A DNA stretch of 64,000 nucleotides, from positions 62,001-126,000 of the forward strand of contig NZ_VTXI01000009.1 of NCBI RefSeq assembly GCF_013114545.1, in the 5' to 3' direction. The notes below the pieces were generated by a model. That model made no database searches. It was not told the origin of the DNA and was given only the letters and a program-made list of their open reading frames with translations. This document shows, piece by piece, positions 56,225-64,000 of the stretch. Within the stretch, counting starts at the first letter, position 1. Every line of letters starts with the position of its first letter. The stretch comes from Vibrio sp. RE86. GTDB lineage: Bacteria; Pseudomonadota; Gammaproteobacteria; Enterobacterales; Vibrionaceae. Made by a program: the position numbers and the translations under genes.

Positions 56225-57019
56225 TTAGTTAAGAATGATTTCACGCACAAAGCGACTGCCAAAGTAGGCAAGAGTAAGAAGGGTGGCGCCGGCAACAGCA
56301 AACCAAGTGACTTTTCTACCGCGCCAGCCTTTTTGATAGTGGCCCCACAACAGAACGGAGTATACGACCCAAGCAATGAAAGAAAGGATGCCTTTATGGG
56401 CCTTTCCTTGTGCAAACATATCTTGGACAAACACAAATCCTGTCAGCAGCGTGCCCGTCAGTAAAACATTACCAATCAAGATAATATTGAATAATTGGCG
56501 CTCGACCATAAGTAGCGGCGGTAAATTTGGGTTAATTGCTAGGGCTTGCTTGGTCTTTAGCTTGTGGTCAAGCCAAGCCAATTGCAGTGCATAAAGTGCG
56601 CCAATCGTCAGTGTTGAGTATGAGAACAACGCCAGTGATATGTGTATCAGGAGTTTAGGGTCTTGCTCTAAGTGCGTAATGAAAGTGCTTGGTAGGAAGG
56701 CAGCACCGATTAGGTTAATCGCAGCAAAGCTGTAAACCACAGGAAGTAAGAACCATAGTCGCGTCTTGAGCATTGCACCGCTCATCACCAGCGAAATAAT
56801 AAAGCTGATTAAGGAAGCGACATTCAAAATGCTCAGGTTTTGTCCCGAGCTACCCAAGATAAGGTCACTGAGCAACCAAGCATGAAACGCCAATGCGAGA
56901 AACGCACTAGCCATTACGGTTTTTACCCGAATCCCTGTCTGGTGAACGAGTCCCGGCACTATGGTTGCAATCGCTAATGAATAGAGTATTGCGGCAGCAA
57001 CAGCAATTAAGTTGTCCAT
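56225..57019 (-). CDS. ypjD: Inner-membrane protein YpjD, CcsA/HemX-like
   Basis: This 264-residue protein has about eight transmembrane helices and the CcsA-type segments LLIHISLALFSYSTLTIGAL and KGILSFIAWVVYSVLLWGHYQKGWRG, with His residues that in CcsA proteins bind haem. The function in gammaproteobacteria is not settled. It lies between yfjD and ffh, as in other Vibrio and E. coli genomes, and is divergent from ffh. Confidence 0.9.
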   Translation of the reverse strand: MDNLIAVAAAILYSLAIATIVPGLVHQTGIRVKTVMASAFLALAFHAWLLSDLILGSSGQNLSILNVASLISFIISLVMSGAMLKTRLWFLLPVVYSFAAINLIGAAFLPSTFITHLEQDPKLLIHISLALFSYSTLTIGALYALQLAWLDHKLKTKQALAINPNLPPLLMVERQLFNIILIGNVLLTGTLLTGFVFVQDMFAQGKAHKGILSFIAWVVYSVLLWGHYQKGWRGRKVTWFAVAGATLLTLAYFGSRFVREIILN

Positions 57020-57228
57020 TATTCTCTATGAGCTGGTGGATTTTTAACAAATTATACCCTGCATCAACGGCTTGAGCTATGACTTATCTCCTTCATTTGT
57101 CGAGTGTGAGATATCAAAAGTCATTAAGGCAGTGTCAAGCTGTGGGTGGCTAAGGTATACTCATAGTAATTTTTCGCCAAAATTGAAGGGCGAGCCTACT
57201 TGCAAACCATCTAGGTAAAGAGACAAAG

Positions 57229-58620
57229 ATGTTTGAGAATTTAACGGATCGATTATCCAAAACGCTGAAAAATATCAGCGGTAAGGGTCGACTGACCGAA
57301 GATAATATTAAAGAGACGTTGCGTGAAGTGCGTATGGCACTTCTAGAAGCTGACGTAGCGCTACCTGTTGTACGTGAATTTATTAAGCGTATTAAAGAGA
57401 GTGCGGTAGGTGTAGAGGTATCAAAATCTCTAACGCCTGGACAAGAATTTATTAAGATCGTTCAGACTGAGCTTGAAGCGGTGATGGGGGAATCAAACGA
57501 AGCCCTTAACTTAGCTGCTCAGCCGCCAGCGGTTGTTTTAATGGCAGGTCTACAAGGTGCGGGTAAAACCACATCGGTAGGTAAACTGTCAAAACTACTC
57601 AAAGAGCGCGAGAAGAAGAAAGTCTTAGTGGTTTCTGCCGACGTTTACCGTCCTGCAGCAATTAAACAGCTAGAGACCTTGGCTTCTGATGTGGGCGTTG
57701 ATTTCTTCCCATCTTCTGCTGACCAAAAGCCGCTTGATATCGCTAATGCGGCGATTGACCATGCGAAGAAGAAATTCTACGACGTGCTGCTTGTCGATAC
57801 CGCTGGTCGTTTAGCGGTTGACGAAGAGATGATGGCGGAAATTCAAGAGCTTCATACTGCGATTAACCCTGTCGAAACGTTATTCGTTGTTGATGCTATG
57901 ACGGGTCAAGATGCGGCAAACACAGCAAAAGCGTTTGGTGATGCTCTGCCATTAACGGGTGTAGTACTGACCAAAGTCGATGGTGATGCTCGTGGTGGTG
58001 CTGCGCTGTCTGTTCGCCATATCACAGGTAAGCCGATTAAGTTCTTAGGTGTGGGTGAAAAGACTGACGCTCTAGAACCATTCCATCCAGATCGTGTCGC
58101 TTCACGTATTCTTGGTATGGGTGACGTTCTGTCGCTGATTGAAGACCTACAGCGCAACGTTGACCAAGACCAAGCAGAGAAGCTAGCGAAGAAGTTCAAA
58201 GAGAAGAAAGGTTTTGACCTTGAAGACTTCCGTGAACAGCTTGGCCAAATGCAAAACATGGGCGGCATGATGGGTATGATGGATAAGCTACCTGGCATGA
58301 GCAACTTACCGGACAACGTGAAAGACAAAGTTGACGATAAGATGTTCAAGCAGATGGAAGCAATCATCAACTCTATGACGATGAAAGAGCGTCAAAGACC
58401 TGAATTGATTAAAGGTTCACGCAAAAAGCGTATTGCCGCAGGTTCTGGCACTCAGGTGCAAGACGTTAACCGTCTACTAAAACAATTCACCCAGATGCAG
58501 AAGATGATGAAGAAGATGCAGAAGGGCGGAATGAAAGGCATGATGCGCAACATGCAAGGCATGATGGGCGGCATGGGTGGAATGGGCGGAGGCGGTGGTT
58601 TCAATCCGTTTGGCCGATAA
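57229..58620 (+). CDS. ffh: Signal recognition particle protein Ffh
   Basis: This 463-residue GTPase has an N domain, the G domain with GLQGAGKTTSVGKL (G1), DTAGRLAVDEEM (G3) and TKVDGDARGGAA (G4/G5), and a Met-rich M domain (MGGMMGMMDKLPGM and QMQKMMKKMQKGGMKGMMRN). It binds 4.5S RNA and signal sequences. Length and motifs are normal. Confidence 0.98.
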   Translation: MFENLTDRLSKTLKNISGKGRLTEDNIKETLREVRMALLEADVALPVVREFIKRIKESAVGVEVSKSLTPGQEFIKIVQTELEAVMGESNEALNLAAQPPAVVLMAGLQGAGKTTSVGKLSKLLKEREKKKVLVVSADVYRPAAIKQLETLASDVGVDFFPSSADQKPLDIANAAIDHAKKKFYDVLLVDTAGRLAVDEEMMAEIQELHTAINPVETLFVVDAMTGQDAANTAKAFGDALPLTGVVLTKVDGDARGGAALSVRHITGKPIKFLGVGEKTDALEPFHPDRVASRILGMGDVLSLIEDLQRNVDQDQAEKLAKKFKEKKGFDLEDFREQLGQMQNMGGMMGMMDKLPGMSNLPDNVKDKVDDKMFKQMEAIINSMTMKERQRPELIKGSRKKRIAAGSGTQVQDVNRLLKQFTQMQKMMKKMQKGGMKGMMRNMQGMMGGMGGMGGGGGFNPFGR

Positions 58621-58708
58621 TTTCCCCACAGCGATAAAAATTTCAAGGTGTTAGCTACGTCACAAACTTAGTATTCATTTTATGTTGGTGAAAAAGTAGC
58701 TAAATCCC

Positions 58709-58736
58709 TTGCATTGATTCGGAATAAGAGTAAAAT
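58709..58736 (+). promoter_or_regulatory. Sigma-70 promoter of rpsP operon
   Basis: TTGCAT (58709-58714) and TAAAAT (58731-58736) are separated by 16 bases. Transcription from about 58744 gives a leader of about 85 nt. In that leader GCCCC (58760s) can pair with GGGG near 58793 around an inner GTTTA/TAAAC hairpin. Confidence 0.6.
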
Positions 58737-58829
58737 TCCGGAGCTTTATTTTGGCACGAGCCCCAAAGTTGTTTAGCGATAAACGATTTCTGGGGTTAAT
58801 TTTATTTTTGAGAAAGCAAAGAGGACGAC

Positions 58830-59078
58830 ATGGTAACCATTCGTTTGGCACGTCACGGCGCTAAGAAGCGTCCATTTTATCAAATCGTAGTAGCGGACAG
58901 CCGCAATGCAGCAACTGGCCGTTTCATCGAGAAAGTTGGTTTCTTTAACCCAACTGCTCAAGGTCAAGAAGAAGGTCTACGTCTAGACCTAGATCGCGTT
59001 AACCACTGGGTTGGTCAAGGCGCATCTCTATCTGACCGCGTAGCTAAGCTAGTTAAAGACGCTCAAAAAGCGGCTTAA
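58830..59078 (+). CDS. rpsP: 30S ribosomal protein S16
   Basis: This 82-residue protein starts [20 protein letters not shown] and contains [18 protein letters not shown], invariant in S16. GAGGACG precedes the ATG. It is the first gene of rpsP-rimM-trmD-rplS. Confidence 0.98.
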   Translation: MVTIRLARHGAKKRPFYQIVVADSRNAATGRFIEKVGFFNPTAQGQEEGLRLDLDRVNHWVGQGASLSDRVAKLVKDAQKAA

Positions 59079-59103
59079 TTCTTAAAGAAGAAGAAATTAG
59101 CTT

Positions 59104-59652
59104 ATGTCGATGAAAGGTAATGAAACAATGAGCGAAGACAAGATTGTTGTAGGCAAGTTCGGTGCTTCTTACGGCATTCGTGGTTGGCTTAAGGTTTTAT
59201 CCTACACAGACAATGCTGAAAGCATATTTGATTACGCGCCTTGGTTTATTAATCAGGGCGGTCAGTGGGTTGAATACAAAGTAGAAAGCTGGAAGCGCCA
59301 TAACAAAGGTTTGGTGGTAAAGCTTGAAGGTCTTGACGTGCGCGAAGATGCGCAGTTAATGACTAACTTTGAGATTTCGATTGACCCTGCGGTATTGCCA
59401 GAATTGCCATCAGATGAATTCTATTGGCGTGATTTGATTGGAATGCAGGTAGTAACCGACAAAGGTTACGATCTAGGTACTGTCTCTGACATGCTAGAAA
59501 CTGGCTCCAACGATGTTTTGGTAATTAAAGCAAATCTAAAAGATGCTTTCGGGCAAAAGGAACGATTAATTCCGTTCCTTGAAGAGCAAGTGATCAAGAA
59601 TATTGATCGTGAAGCTCAACGGATCGAAGTTGACTGGGATCCTGGATTCTAA
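59104..59652 (+). CDS. rimM: Ribosome maturation factor RimM
   Basis: This 182-residue protein has the N-terminal RimM domain ([21 protein letters not shown]) and the C-terminal PRC-barrel ([13 protein letters not shown] and [13 protein letters not shown]). It helps 16S rRNA processing and binds S19. The start used gives [13 protein letters not shown], as seen in V. cholerae RimM; an internal ATG at 59131 (codon 10) is an alternative. Confidence 0.95.
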   Translation: MSMKGNETMSEDKIVVGKFGASYGIRGWLKVLSYTDNAESIFDYAPWFINQGGQWVEYKVESWKRHNKGLVVKLEGLDVREDAQLMTNFEISIDPAVLPELPSDEFYWRDLIGMQVVTDKGYDLGTVSDMLETGSNDVLVIKANLKDAFGQKERLIPFLEEQVIKNIDREAQRIEVDWDPGF

Positions 59653-59679
59653 ACTCCAAATATTCAGAGCGAGATAAAC

Positions 59680-60423
59680 ATGTGGGTTGGCGTAATAAGC
59701 CTATTTCCTGAAATGTTCCGTTCTGTTACCGATTTTGGAGTAACAGGTCAAGCGGTTAAAAAAGGTCTTTTATCGATTGAGACTTGGAATCCTCGAGATT
59801 TCACTCACGATAAACATCGGACTGTAGATGACAGACCTTATGGTGGTGGCCCTGGTATGTTGATGATGGTACAGCCTTTGCGCGATGCTATTCATACAGC
59901 AAAACAAGCCTCACCAGGTAAGACGAAAGTGATTTACCTCTCTCCTCAAGGTCGAAAACTTGACCAAAAGGGAGTAGAAGAGCTGGCAACAAACGAGAAT
60001 TTACTTCTAATTTGTGGCCGCTACGAAGGGGTAGATGAGCGCATTATTCAATCTGAAGTTGACGAAGAATGGTCAATTGGAGATTTTGTAATGACGGGGG
60101 GAGAGATCCCAGCCATGACGTTAATTGACTCTGTCTCTCGGTTTGTTCCGGGGGTACTCGGTGATTTTGCGTCGGCAGAAGAAGACTCTTTTGCCAATGG
60201 CTTGCTAGATTGCCCTCACTACACGCGCCCTGAGGTGTTAGACGGTAAAGAGATACCTGCGGTACTCAAGTCTGGCAACCACAAGGACATTCGTCTCTGG
60301 CGACTAAAGCAGTCGTTGGGCCGTACTTGGCTAAGAAGACCAGAACTCCTGGAAAACCTAGCTCTGACTGACGAACAGGAACAATTACTGGCCGAGTTCA
60401 TCAAAGAAAATCGAGCTAAGTAA
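59680..60423 (+). CDS. trmD: tRNA (guanine-N1)-methyltransferase
   Basis: This 247-residue knotted SPOUT enzyme contains [42 protein letters not shown] and [14 protein letters not shown], the trefoil-knot SAM site. It methylates G37 of tRNAs to prevent frameshifting. It lies 27 bases after rimM. Confidence 0.98.
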   Translation: MWVGVISLFPEMFRSVTDFGVTGQAVKKGLLSIETWNPRDFTHDKHRTVDDRPYGGGPGMLMMVQPLRDAIHTAKQASPGKTKVIYLSPQGRKLDQKGVEELATNENLLLICGRYEGVDERIIQSEVDEEWSIGDFVMTGGEIPAMTLIDSVSRFVPGVLGDFASAEEDSFANGLLDCPHYTRPEVLDGKEIPAVLKSGNHKDIRLWRLKQSLGRTWLRRPELLENLALTDEQEQLLAEFIKENRAK

Positions 60424-60465
60424 CCTATTAAATTTAGTATCAGTTTATTCTAGGAATTTATTAAA

Positions 60466-60819
60466 ATGAGTAACATCATCAAGGCTCTTGAAGAAGAGCA
60501 GCTAAAATCAGACCTACCTAAATTCGCACCAGGTGACACTGTTGTAGTTCAAGTTAAGGTAAAAGAAGGTGACCGTGAGCGTCTACAGGCTTTTGAAGGC
60601 GTTGTAATCGCAATCCGTAACCGTGGTCTACACTCTGCTTTCACTGTACGTAAGATCTCTAACGGTGAAGGTGTTGAGCGTACGTTCCAAACACACTCTC
60701 CAATCGTTGATAGCATCGAAGTTAAACGCCGTGGTGCAGTACGTCGTGCCAAGTTGTACTACCTACGTGAGCGTTCTGGTAAGTCAGCTCGTATTAAAGA
60801 GAAACTTGCTAAGAAGTAA
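60466..60819 (+). CDS. rplS: 50S ribosomal protein L19
   Basis: This 117-residue protein contains [43 protein letters not shown] and [16 protein letters not shown], all L19 motifs. It is the last gene of the S16 operon, followed by a strong terminator. Confidence 0.98.
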   Translation: MSNIIKALEEEQLKSDLPKFAPGDTVVVQVKVKEGDRERLQAFEGVVIAIRNRGLHSAFTVRKISNGEGVERTFQTHSPIVDSIEVKRRGAVRRAKLYYLRERSGKSARIKEKLAKK

Positions 60820-60847
60820 TGCTATAACTAGCGTTCTCATAGTATTA

Positions 60848-60880
60848 GCGGAGGCCAATTGGCCTCCGCTTTTTTATTTT
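60848..60880 (+). terminator. Terminator of rplS operon
   Basis: GCGGAGGCCAA and TTGGCCTCCGC form an 11-bp perfect palindrome that folds into a hairpin, followed by TTTTTT. Confidence 0.95.
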
Positions 60881-60886
60881 CGGCAA

Positions 60887-60917
60887 GAAAAAAGCCGATG
60901 TTCTCACATCAGCTTCT
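60887..60917 (-). terminator. Terminator downstream of yacG
   Basis: AAGCCGATGT and ACATCAGCTT form a stem with one mismatch; on the minus strand TTTTTT follows. It ends the pilC-pilD-coaE-zapD-yacG transcript and lies back to back with the rplS terminator. Confidence 0.8.
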
Positions 60918-60960
60918 TTAGTTTTACTCGTATCTCGCAGCGTAGCACTTGCGATTCTTA

Positions 60961-61161
60961 CTAGTACTGGTCTTCAGACCACCCATCGGCGTCAGACATA
61001 TCAGGTGCGCCAGGGATGCTATTCTCTTCATCAGCCCACTCACCAAAATCGATCATTTGGCACTGCTTACTGCAAAACGGGCGGAAAGGGCTTTGCTCAC
61101 CCCAAGGGACATCTTGGCCACATTGTGGGCATGGCACAATGGTAATTTTCGACATGGACAT
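60961..61161 (-). CDS. yacG: DNA gyrase inhibitor YacG
   Basis: This 66-residue zinc protein has [12 protein letters not shown] and [19 protein letters not shown], the two Cys pairs of YacG. It inhibits DNA gyrase by binding GyrB. A second ATG two codons in is an equally possible start. Confidence 0.95.
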   Translation of the reverse strand: MSMSKITIVPCPQCGQDVPWGEQSPFRPFCSKQCQMIDFGEWADEENSIPGAPDMSDADGWSEDQY

Positions 61162-61214
61162 TCTCTAAGTTATTCGTGGTATCTAGAAGATATTATACAG
61201 GTAATAAGAGGAGA

Positions 61215-61955
61215 TTAGCTGCAAACAGCCAGTTTAAAGTCGATATCTTCAACTGACGCCTGGCCTGATTTGAAGTCGATAAACTTAATCGCAAAACGGT
61301 TCTTATGGCCAGATATCATTGGGTATACGCCATGAGCAGTCGATAGTTCAAGGCGTAAGATATTCGCTTCATCGGCATCACTCTGGTAAAAGCCTGATTT
61401 AGCTTCAATGGAGCGAAAGTGTCCTGTCTCACGAGTCAACTTGAGCCATAGCGACAATGCACTTGAAAGGGGAGCGAGTGAACTAAGCCAATGTTTTGCA
61501 TCAGCTTGTTTCTTCTCTAGAGGAAGATGCAACCAGTGGTGGAGTGCAGGTAAGTCAAAACAACATGAACCACCTGGTAAGTTAAAACGCTGGCGAATCG
61601 CACTTAAAAAGCGATCTTCTTTTAAGCTTTGACCAAAACGTTCAGCGCTCATCAAGCTGCTGTGCGTTGCATCAACCTCTGACAGTACAGTGGTTAGCAT
61701 TTGTTGGTCTACGCCTTCGACATTTTGCCAAGAACGGTAGGCTAGGCGTTGTTTCTCTATATCTTTAGCGAGTTCACTTTTGAGTTGGATCTGTTCAAAG
61801 ATCTCAACCAAATCGAAAAGAGAGCGGTAAAAGATTAAGTGCTGCATTTGGTCACTAAACTGCGCCGCTAAATTTAGCTGATTGAGTAGCGCTTCTACTC
61901 GCAGATAAATTCGGGTCTTCTCATTTAGTGGATGTTCGAAATAATGGGTTGTCAT
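61215..61955 (-). CDS. zapD: Cell-division protein ZapD
   Basis: From the ATG at 61953-61955 ([21 protein letters not shown]) the 246-residue protein matches ZapD (formerly YacF), which bundles FtsZ filaments. [22 protein letters not shown] and [14 protein letters not shown] are further family motifs. It lies between coaE and yacG, the usual order. Confidence 0.95.
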   Translation of the reverse strand: MTTHYFEHPLNEKTRIYLRVEALLNQLNLAAQFSDQMQHLIFYRSLFDLVEIFEQIQLKSELAKDIEKQRLAYRSWQNVEGVDQQMLTTVLSEVDATHSSLMSAERFGQSLKEDRFLSAIRQRFNLPGGSCCFDLPALHHWLHLPLEKKQADAKHWLSSLAPLSSALSLWLKLTRETGHFRSIEAKSGFYQSDADEANILRLELSTAHGVYPMISGHKNRFAIKFIDFKSGQASVEDIDFKLAVCS

Positions 61956-61989
61956 CAATACGCAGCTCTATGTTCTTCTTTCTCTATTC

Positions 61990-62598
61990 TCACCGATTTG
62001 CACTACAAATTTCTAGGAACTTTTGGTGCAATTCTGTGATTTGCGGCAAAAGTTTCTCGTTTATTGCATTATTTTTAATCACATAGTCGGCAATCGCGAG
62101 CCTTTGCTCTCGAGTTGCTTGTGAGGCAAGAATGGCTTCTACTTGAGATTGATTGACCTTGTCTCTCGCAACGGTCCTTTGTAGTTGGGTTTCTTTATCA
62201 ACATCAACGACTAGGACCTTATCTGCTAAGGATTGAAGGTCGTTCTCCACCATCAGTGGAATCACCAAAAGAGCGTAAGCCGACTGAACATCATCAAGTT
62301 GCTTTAGCATTTCACGTCGAATCATTGGGTGGAGTAGGTTGTTGAGCCACTCCTTTTGCTCTGGTTGACTGAAGATAATATCACGCAGCTTAGAGCGGTT
62401 TAAGTTGCCTAAGTCATCAAGGATCTGCTCACCGAAACGGTTTGTGATGGCGTTAATCCCATCAGTGCCTGGCTCGACAACTTCTCTTGCTACGATGTCA
62501 GCATCGACGACCTCAATGCCAAACTCTTGCTGAAAGAGATTAGCAACCGTTGTTTTGCCACTCGCTATGCCACCTGTAAGGCCAATAACCAACGCCAT
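61990..62598 (-). CDS. coaE: Dephospho-CoA kinase
   Basis: This 202-residue protein starts MALVIGLTGGIASGKTTVANLF, with the P-loop, and contains VDADIVAREVV and VIPLMVENDL. It adds the 3'-phosphate to dephospho-CoA, the last step of CoA synthesis. It starts 2 bases after the pilD stop. Confidence 0.97.
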   Translation of the reverse strand: MALVIGLTGGIASGKTTVANLFQQEFGIEVVDADIVAREVVEPGTDGINAITNRFGEQILDDLGNLNRSKLRDIIFSQPEQKEWLNNLLHPMIRREMLKQLDDVQSAYALLVIPLMVENDLQSLADKVLVVDVDKETQLQRTVARDKVNQSQVEAILASQATREQRLAIADYVIKNNAINEKLLPQITELHQKFLEICSANR

Positions 62599-62600
62599 AA

Positions 62601-63470
62601 TTAGATTCCTAAGAAGTTACGAAAGTACCAATCAATGATCTGTTCTCCCCACATCAGACTGATCCAGCCGGCGATCGCAAGGTAAGGACCAAACGGAAAT
62701 GCTTTATCGATGCCTTGTTGCCTTAATCTTAGCTGAATCAAGCCAAATACAAGACCAACCAAAGAAGAAAGGAGAATGATCATAGGTAGATACTGCCAGC
62801 CAAGCCAAGCCCCAAGAGCGGCAAGCAGTTTGAAATCACCATAGCCCATGCCCTCTTTACCTGTTGCAAGCTTGAATGCCCAGTAAACAACCCAAAGAGC
62901 TAAGTAGCCTGCCATAGCGCCGATAACCGCATCTTGTAATGAGATTGAGCTAATGCCAAGTAGTGCTAACGCAATACCTGCCCAAGTGAGTGGCAAGGTG
63001 AGTTGATCGGGCAGCATCATGGTATCCAAATCGATAAACGTAGCGGCGATAAGGACGAAAGTGAAGAATATTAGGGCTATCGTAAAGTAACTAAACCCAA
63101 ATTGAGTGGCGAGCATAAACGCCATAACGCCAGTCAGTAGTTCGACTAGAGGGTAACGTGGGCTAATTTTATTGCTGCACTTATGGCACTTGCCACGAAG
63201 AAATACCCAACTAAGAACAGGAATATTATCAATAATACGAATTTTACTGTCGCATTTTGGGCAAGTTGACGCTGGAACGCTGAGGTTGTAAACCCCCTCT
63301 GGCATAGGAATTTTGTGCTCCGGAAAGCTTTCAGAGCACTCTTTTTGCCACTCTCGCTCCATCATAATAGGAAGACGGTGGATCACAACATTCAGAAAGC
63401 TGCCAATGATTAAACCAAAAACGGCGGCTAAGGTAGGGAATAGCCAAGGGTAGTAGTAAAAAATTTCCAT
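62601..63470 (-). CDS. pilD: Type IV prepilin peptidase PilD
   Basis: This 289-residue membrane protein has [12 protein letters not shown] near residue 25, a zinc-type CPKC...CHKC pair (about 73-98) and about seven further helices. The catalytic aspartates lie in [11 protein letters not shown] and [18 protein letters not shown] (the GYGDFK motif). It cleaves and N-methylates type IV prepilins and type II secretion pseudopilins. It follows pilC by 42 bases. Confidence 0.97.
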   Translation of the reverse strand: MEIFYYYPWLFPTLAAVFGLIIGSFLNVVIHRLPIMMEREWQKECSESFPEHKIPMPEGVYNLSVPASTCPKCDSKIRIIDNIPVLSWVFLRGKCHKCSNKISPRYPLVELLTGVMAFMLATQFGFSYFTIALIFFTFVLIAATFIDLDTMMLPDQLTLPLTWAGIALALLGISSISLQDAVIGAMAGYLALWVVYWAFKLATGKEGMGYGDFKLLAALGAWLGWQYLPMIILLSSLVGLVFGLIQLRLRQQGIDKAFPFGPYLAIAGWISLMWGEQIIDWYFRNFLGI

Positions 63471-63512
63471 AGAGTACAGCTTGTGTGATGCCAGAGACGT
63501 TAGCCAACTATA

Positions 63513-64000
63513 CTATCCTAAGACACTCATTAAGTTAAAGATTGGTAGATACATTGCAACAACAAGACCGCCGACAACGATACCAAGAAAGATAATTATC
63601 AAGGGTTCGAGCACTTTTCCTAAATTGTCGACGGTATTATCAATTTCGAATTCGTAAATGGTTGCTACCTTGTTGAGCATGTCATCTAAACGACCGGATT
63701 CCTCGCCTATCATCACCATTTGTAACACCATCTCAGGGAAGCACTCTGCATTGCGCATCGCAATATAAATGGGCATACCTGCTGCGGTATCTTTGTAGAC
63801 CTGCTCAATAGCCGCTTGGTAGTGGACATTGTTGGCGGTTTTCGCCGACGTTTTCAAACTGTTTAAAATAGGGATACCTGCGCTAAAGCTGGTCGCGAGA
63901 GTTCGGCTAAATTTGGCGATGGAAGCTTTGGTTATGACCATGCCGATGATCGGGACTTTGAGTCCTAGTCGGCTTGACGCGAGTCGAGCACGAAACGACT
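63513..64000 (-). CDS. pilC: Type IV pilus inner-membrane platform protein PilC, C-terminal part
   Basis: The frame is open to the window edge (reading [21 protein letters not shown] at its upstream end), so an ATG at 63939-63941 is internal. [35 protein letters not shown] and [17 protein letters not shown] are T2SF/PilC signature segments. A C-terminal transmembrane helix ends in NLMSVLG. It links the assembly ATPase to the growing pilus. About 160 residues are visible. Confidence 0.95.
   Translation of the reverse strand, partial: SFRARLASSRLGLKVPIIGMVITKASIAKFSRTLATSFSAGIPILNSLKTSAKTANNVHYQAAIEQVYKDTAAGMPIYIAMRNAECFPEMVLQMVMIGEESGRLDDMLNKVATIYEFEIDNTVDNLGKVLEPLIIIFLGIVVGGLVVAMYLPIFNLMSVLG

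Overview
The window is a Vibrio-type chromosome segment. Gene order and protein sequences match the Vibrionaceae: lptD-surA-pdxA-rsmA-apaG-apaH opposite folA, rpsU-yqeY-dnaG-rpoD, ftsB-ispD-ispF-truD-surE-pcm-nlpD-rpoS, ffh then rpsP-rimM-trmD-rplS, and pilC-pilD-coaE-zapD-yacG. The mtlA-mtlD-mtlR locus, nagB and an olsF-like gene also fit this family. The species cannot be fixed from the sequence alone.

Region 1 (1-13.5 kb) is accessory. It holds the start of an Omp85/BamA-like gene, an HTH regulator, a secreted protein with six 57-bp tandem repeats, two small predicted outer-membrane barrels, a gene-poor stretch that may be decayed DNA, LysR and AraC regulators, and an exported-protein cluster. 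That cluster has a sulfatase with an unusual C-T-Q-S-R active-site motif, an eight-haem cytochrome fused to TPRs, a small secreted protein and a periplasmic metallo-beta-lactamase-fold hydrolase.

Region 2 (13.2-26 kb) is for sugar uptake and lipid metabolism. A possible short transcription unit precedes a second mannitol-type PTS permease that lacks the IIB domain, translationally coupled to a second mtlR. Next come a HAD phosphatase and the full mtlA-mtlD-mtlR locus. Its long leader carries three CRP-like sites and a Fur-box-like palindrome, and terminators separate its genes. nagB has a NagC-like operator. An orphan TRAP binding protein follows. The bifunctional ornithine-lipid synthase gene olsF has a three-heptad Pho box in front of it.

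Region 3 (26-64 kb) is core genome. It covers quinone side-chain synthesis (ispB), ribosomal proteins L21/L27 and ObgE, the YjjP/YjjB exporter, folate (folA, folB, folK), the LPS-transport and periplasmic-folding operon, a tRNA-Ile(CAU), primase and sigma-70, tsaD, plsY, uppP, the isoprenoid and stress operon ending in rpoS, a CNNM-type membrane protein and YpjD, SRP Ffh, the S16/L19 operon and type IV pilus biogenesis with CoaE/ZapD/YacG. Most transcription units end in clear rho-independent terminators, often bidirectional between convergent genes.

No CRISPR array, integrase, transposase or rRNA was seen. The most interesting signals are the IIB-less PTS permease with its own MtlR, the Pho box in front of olsF, the Fur-like palindrome in the mtlA leader, the sulfatase/octahaem-TPR/MBL cluster and the tandem-repeat secreted protein.
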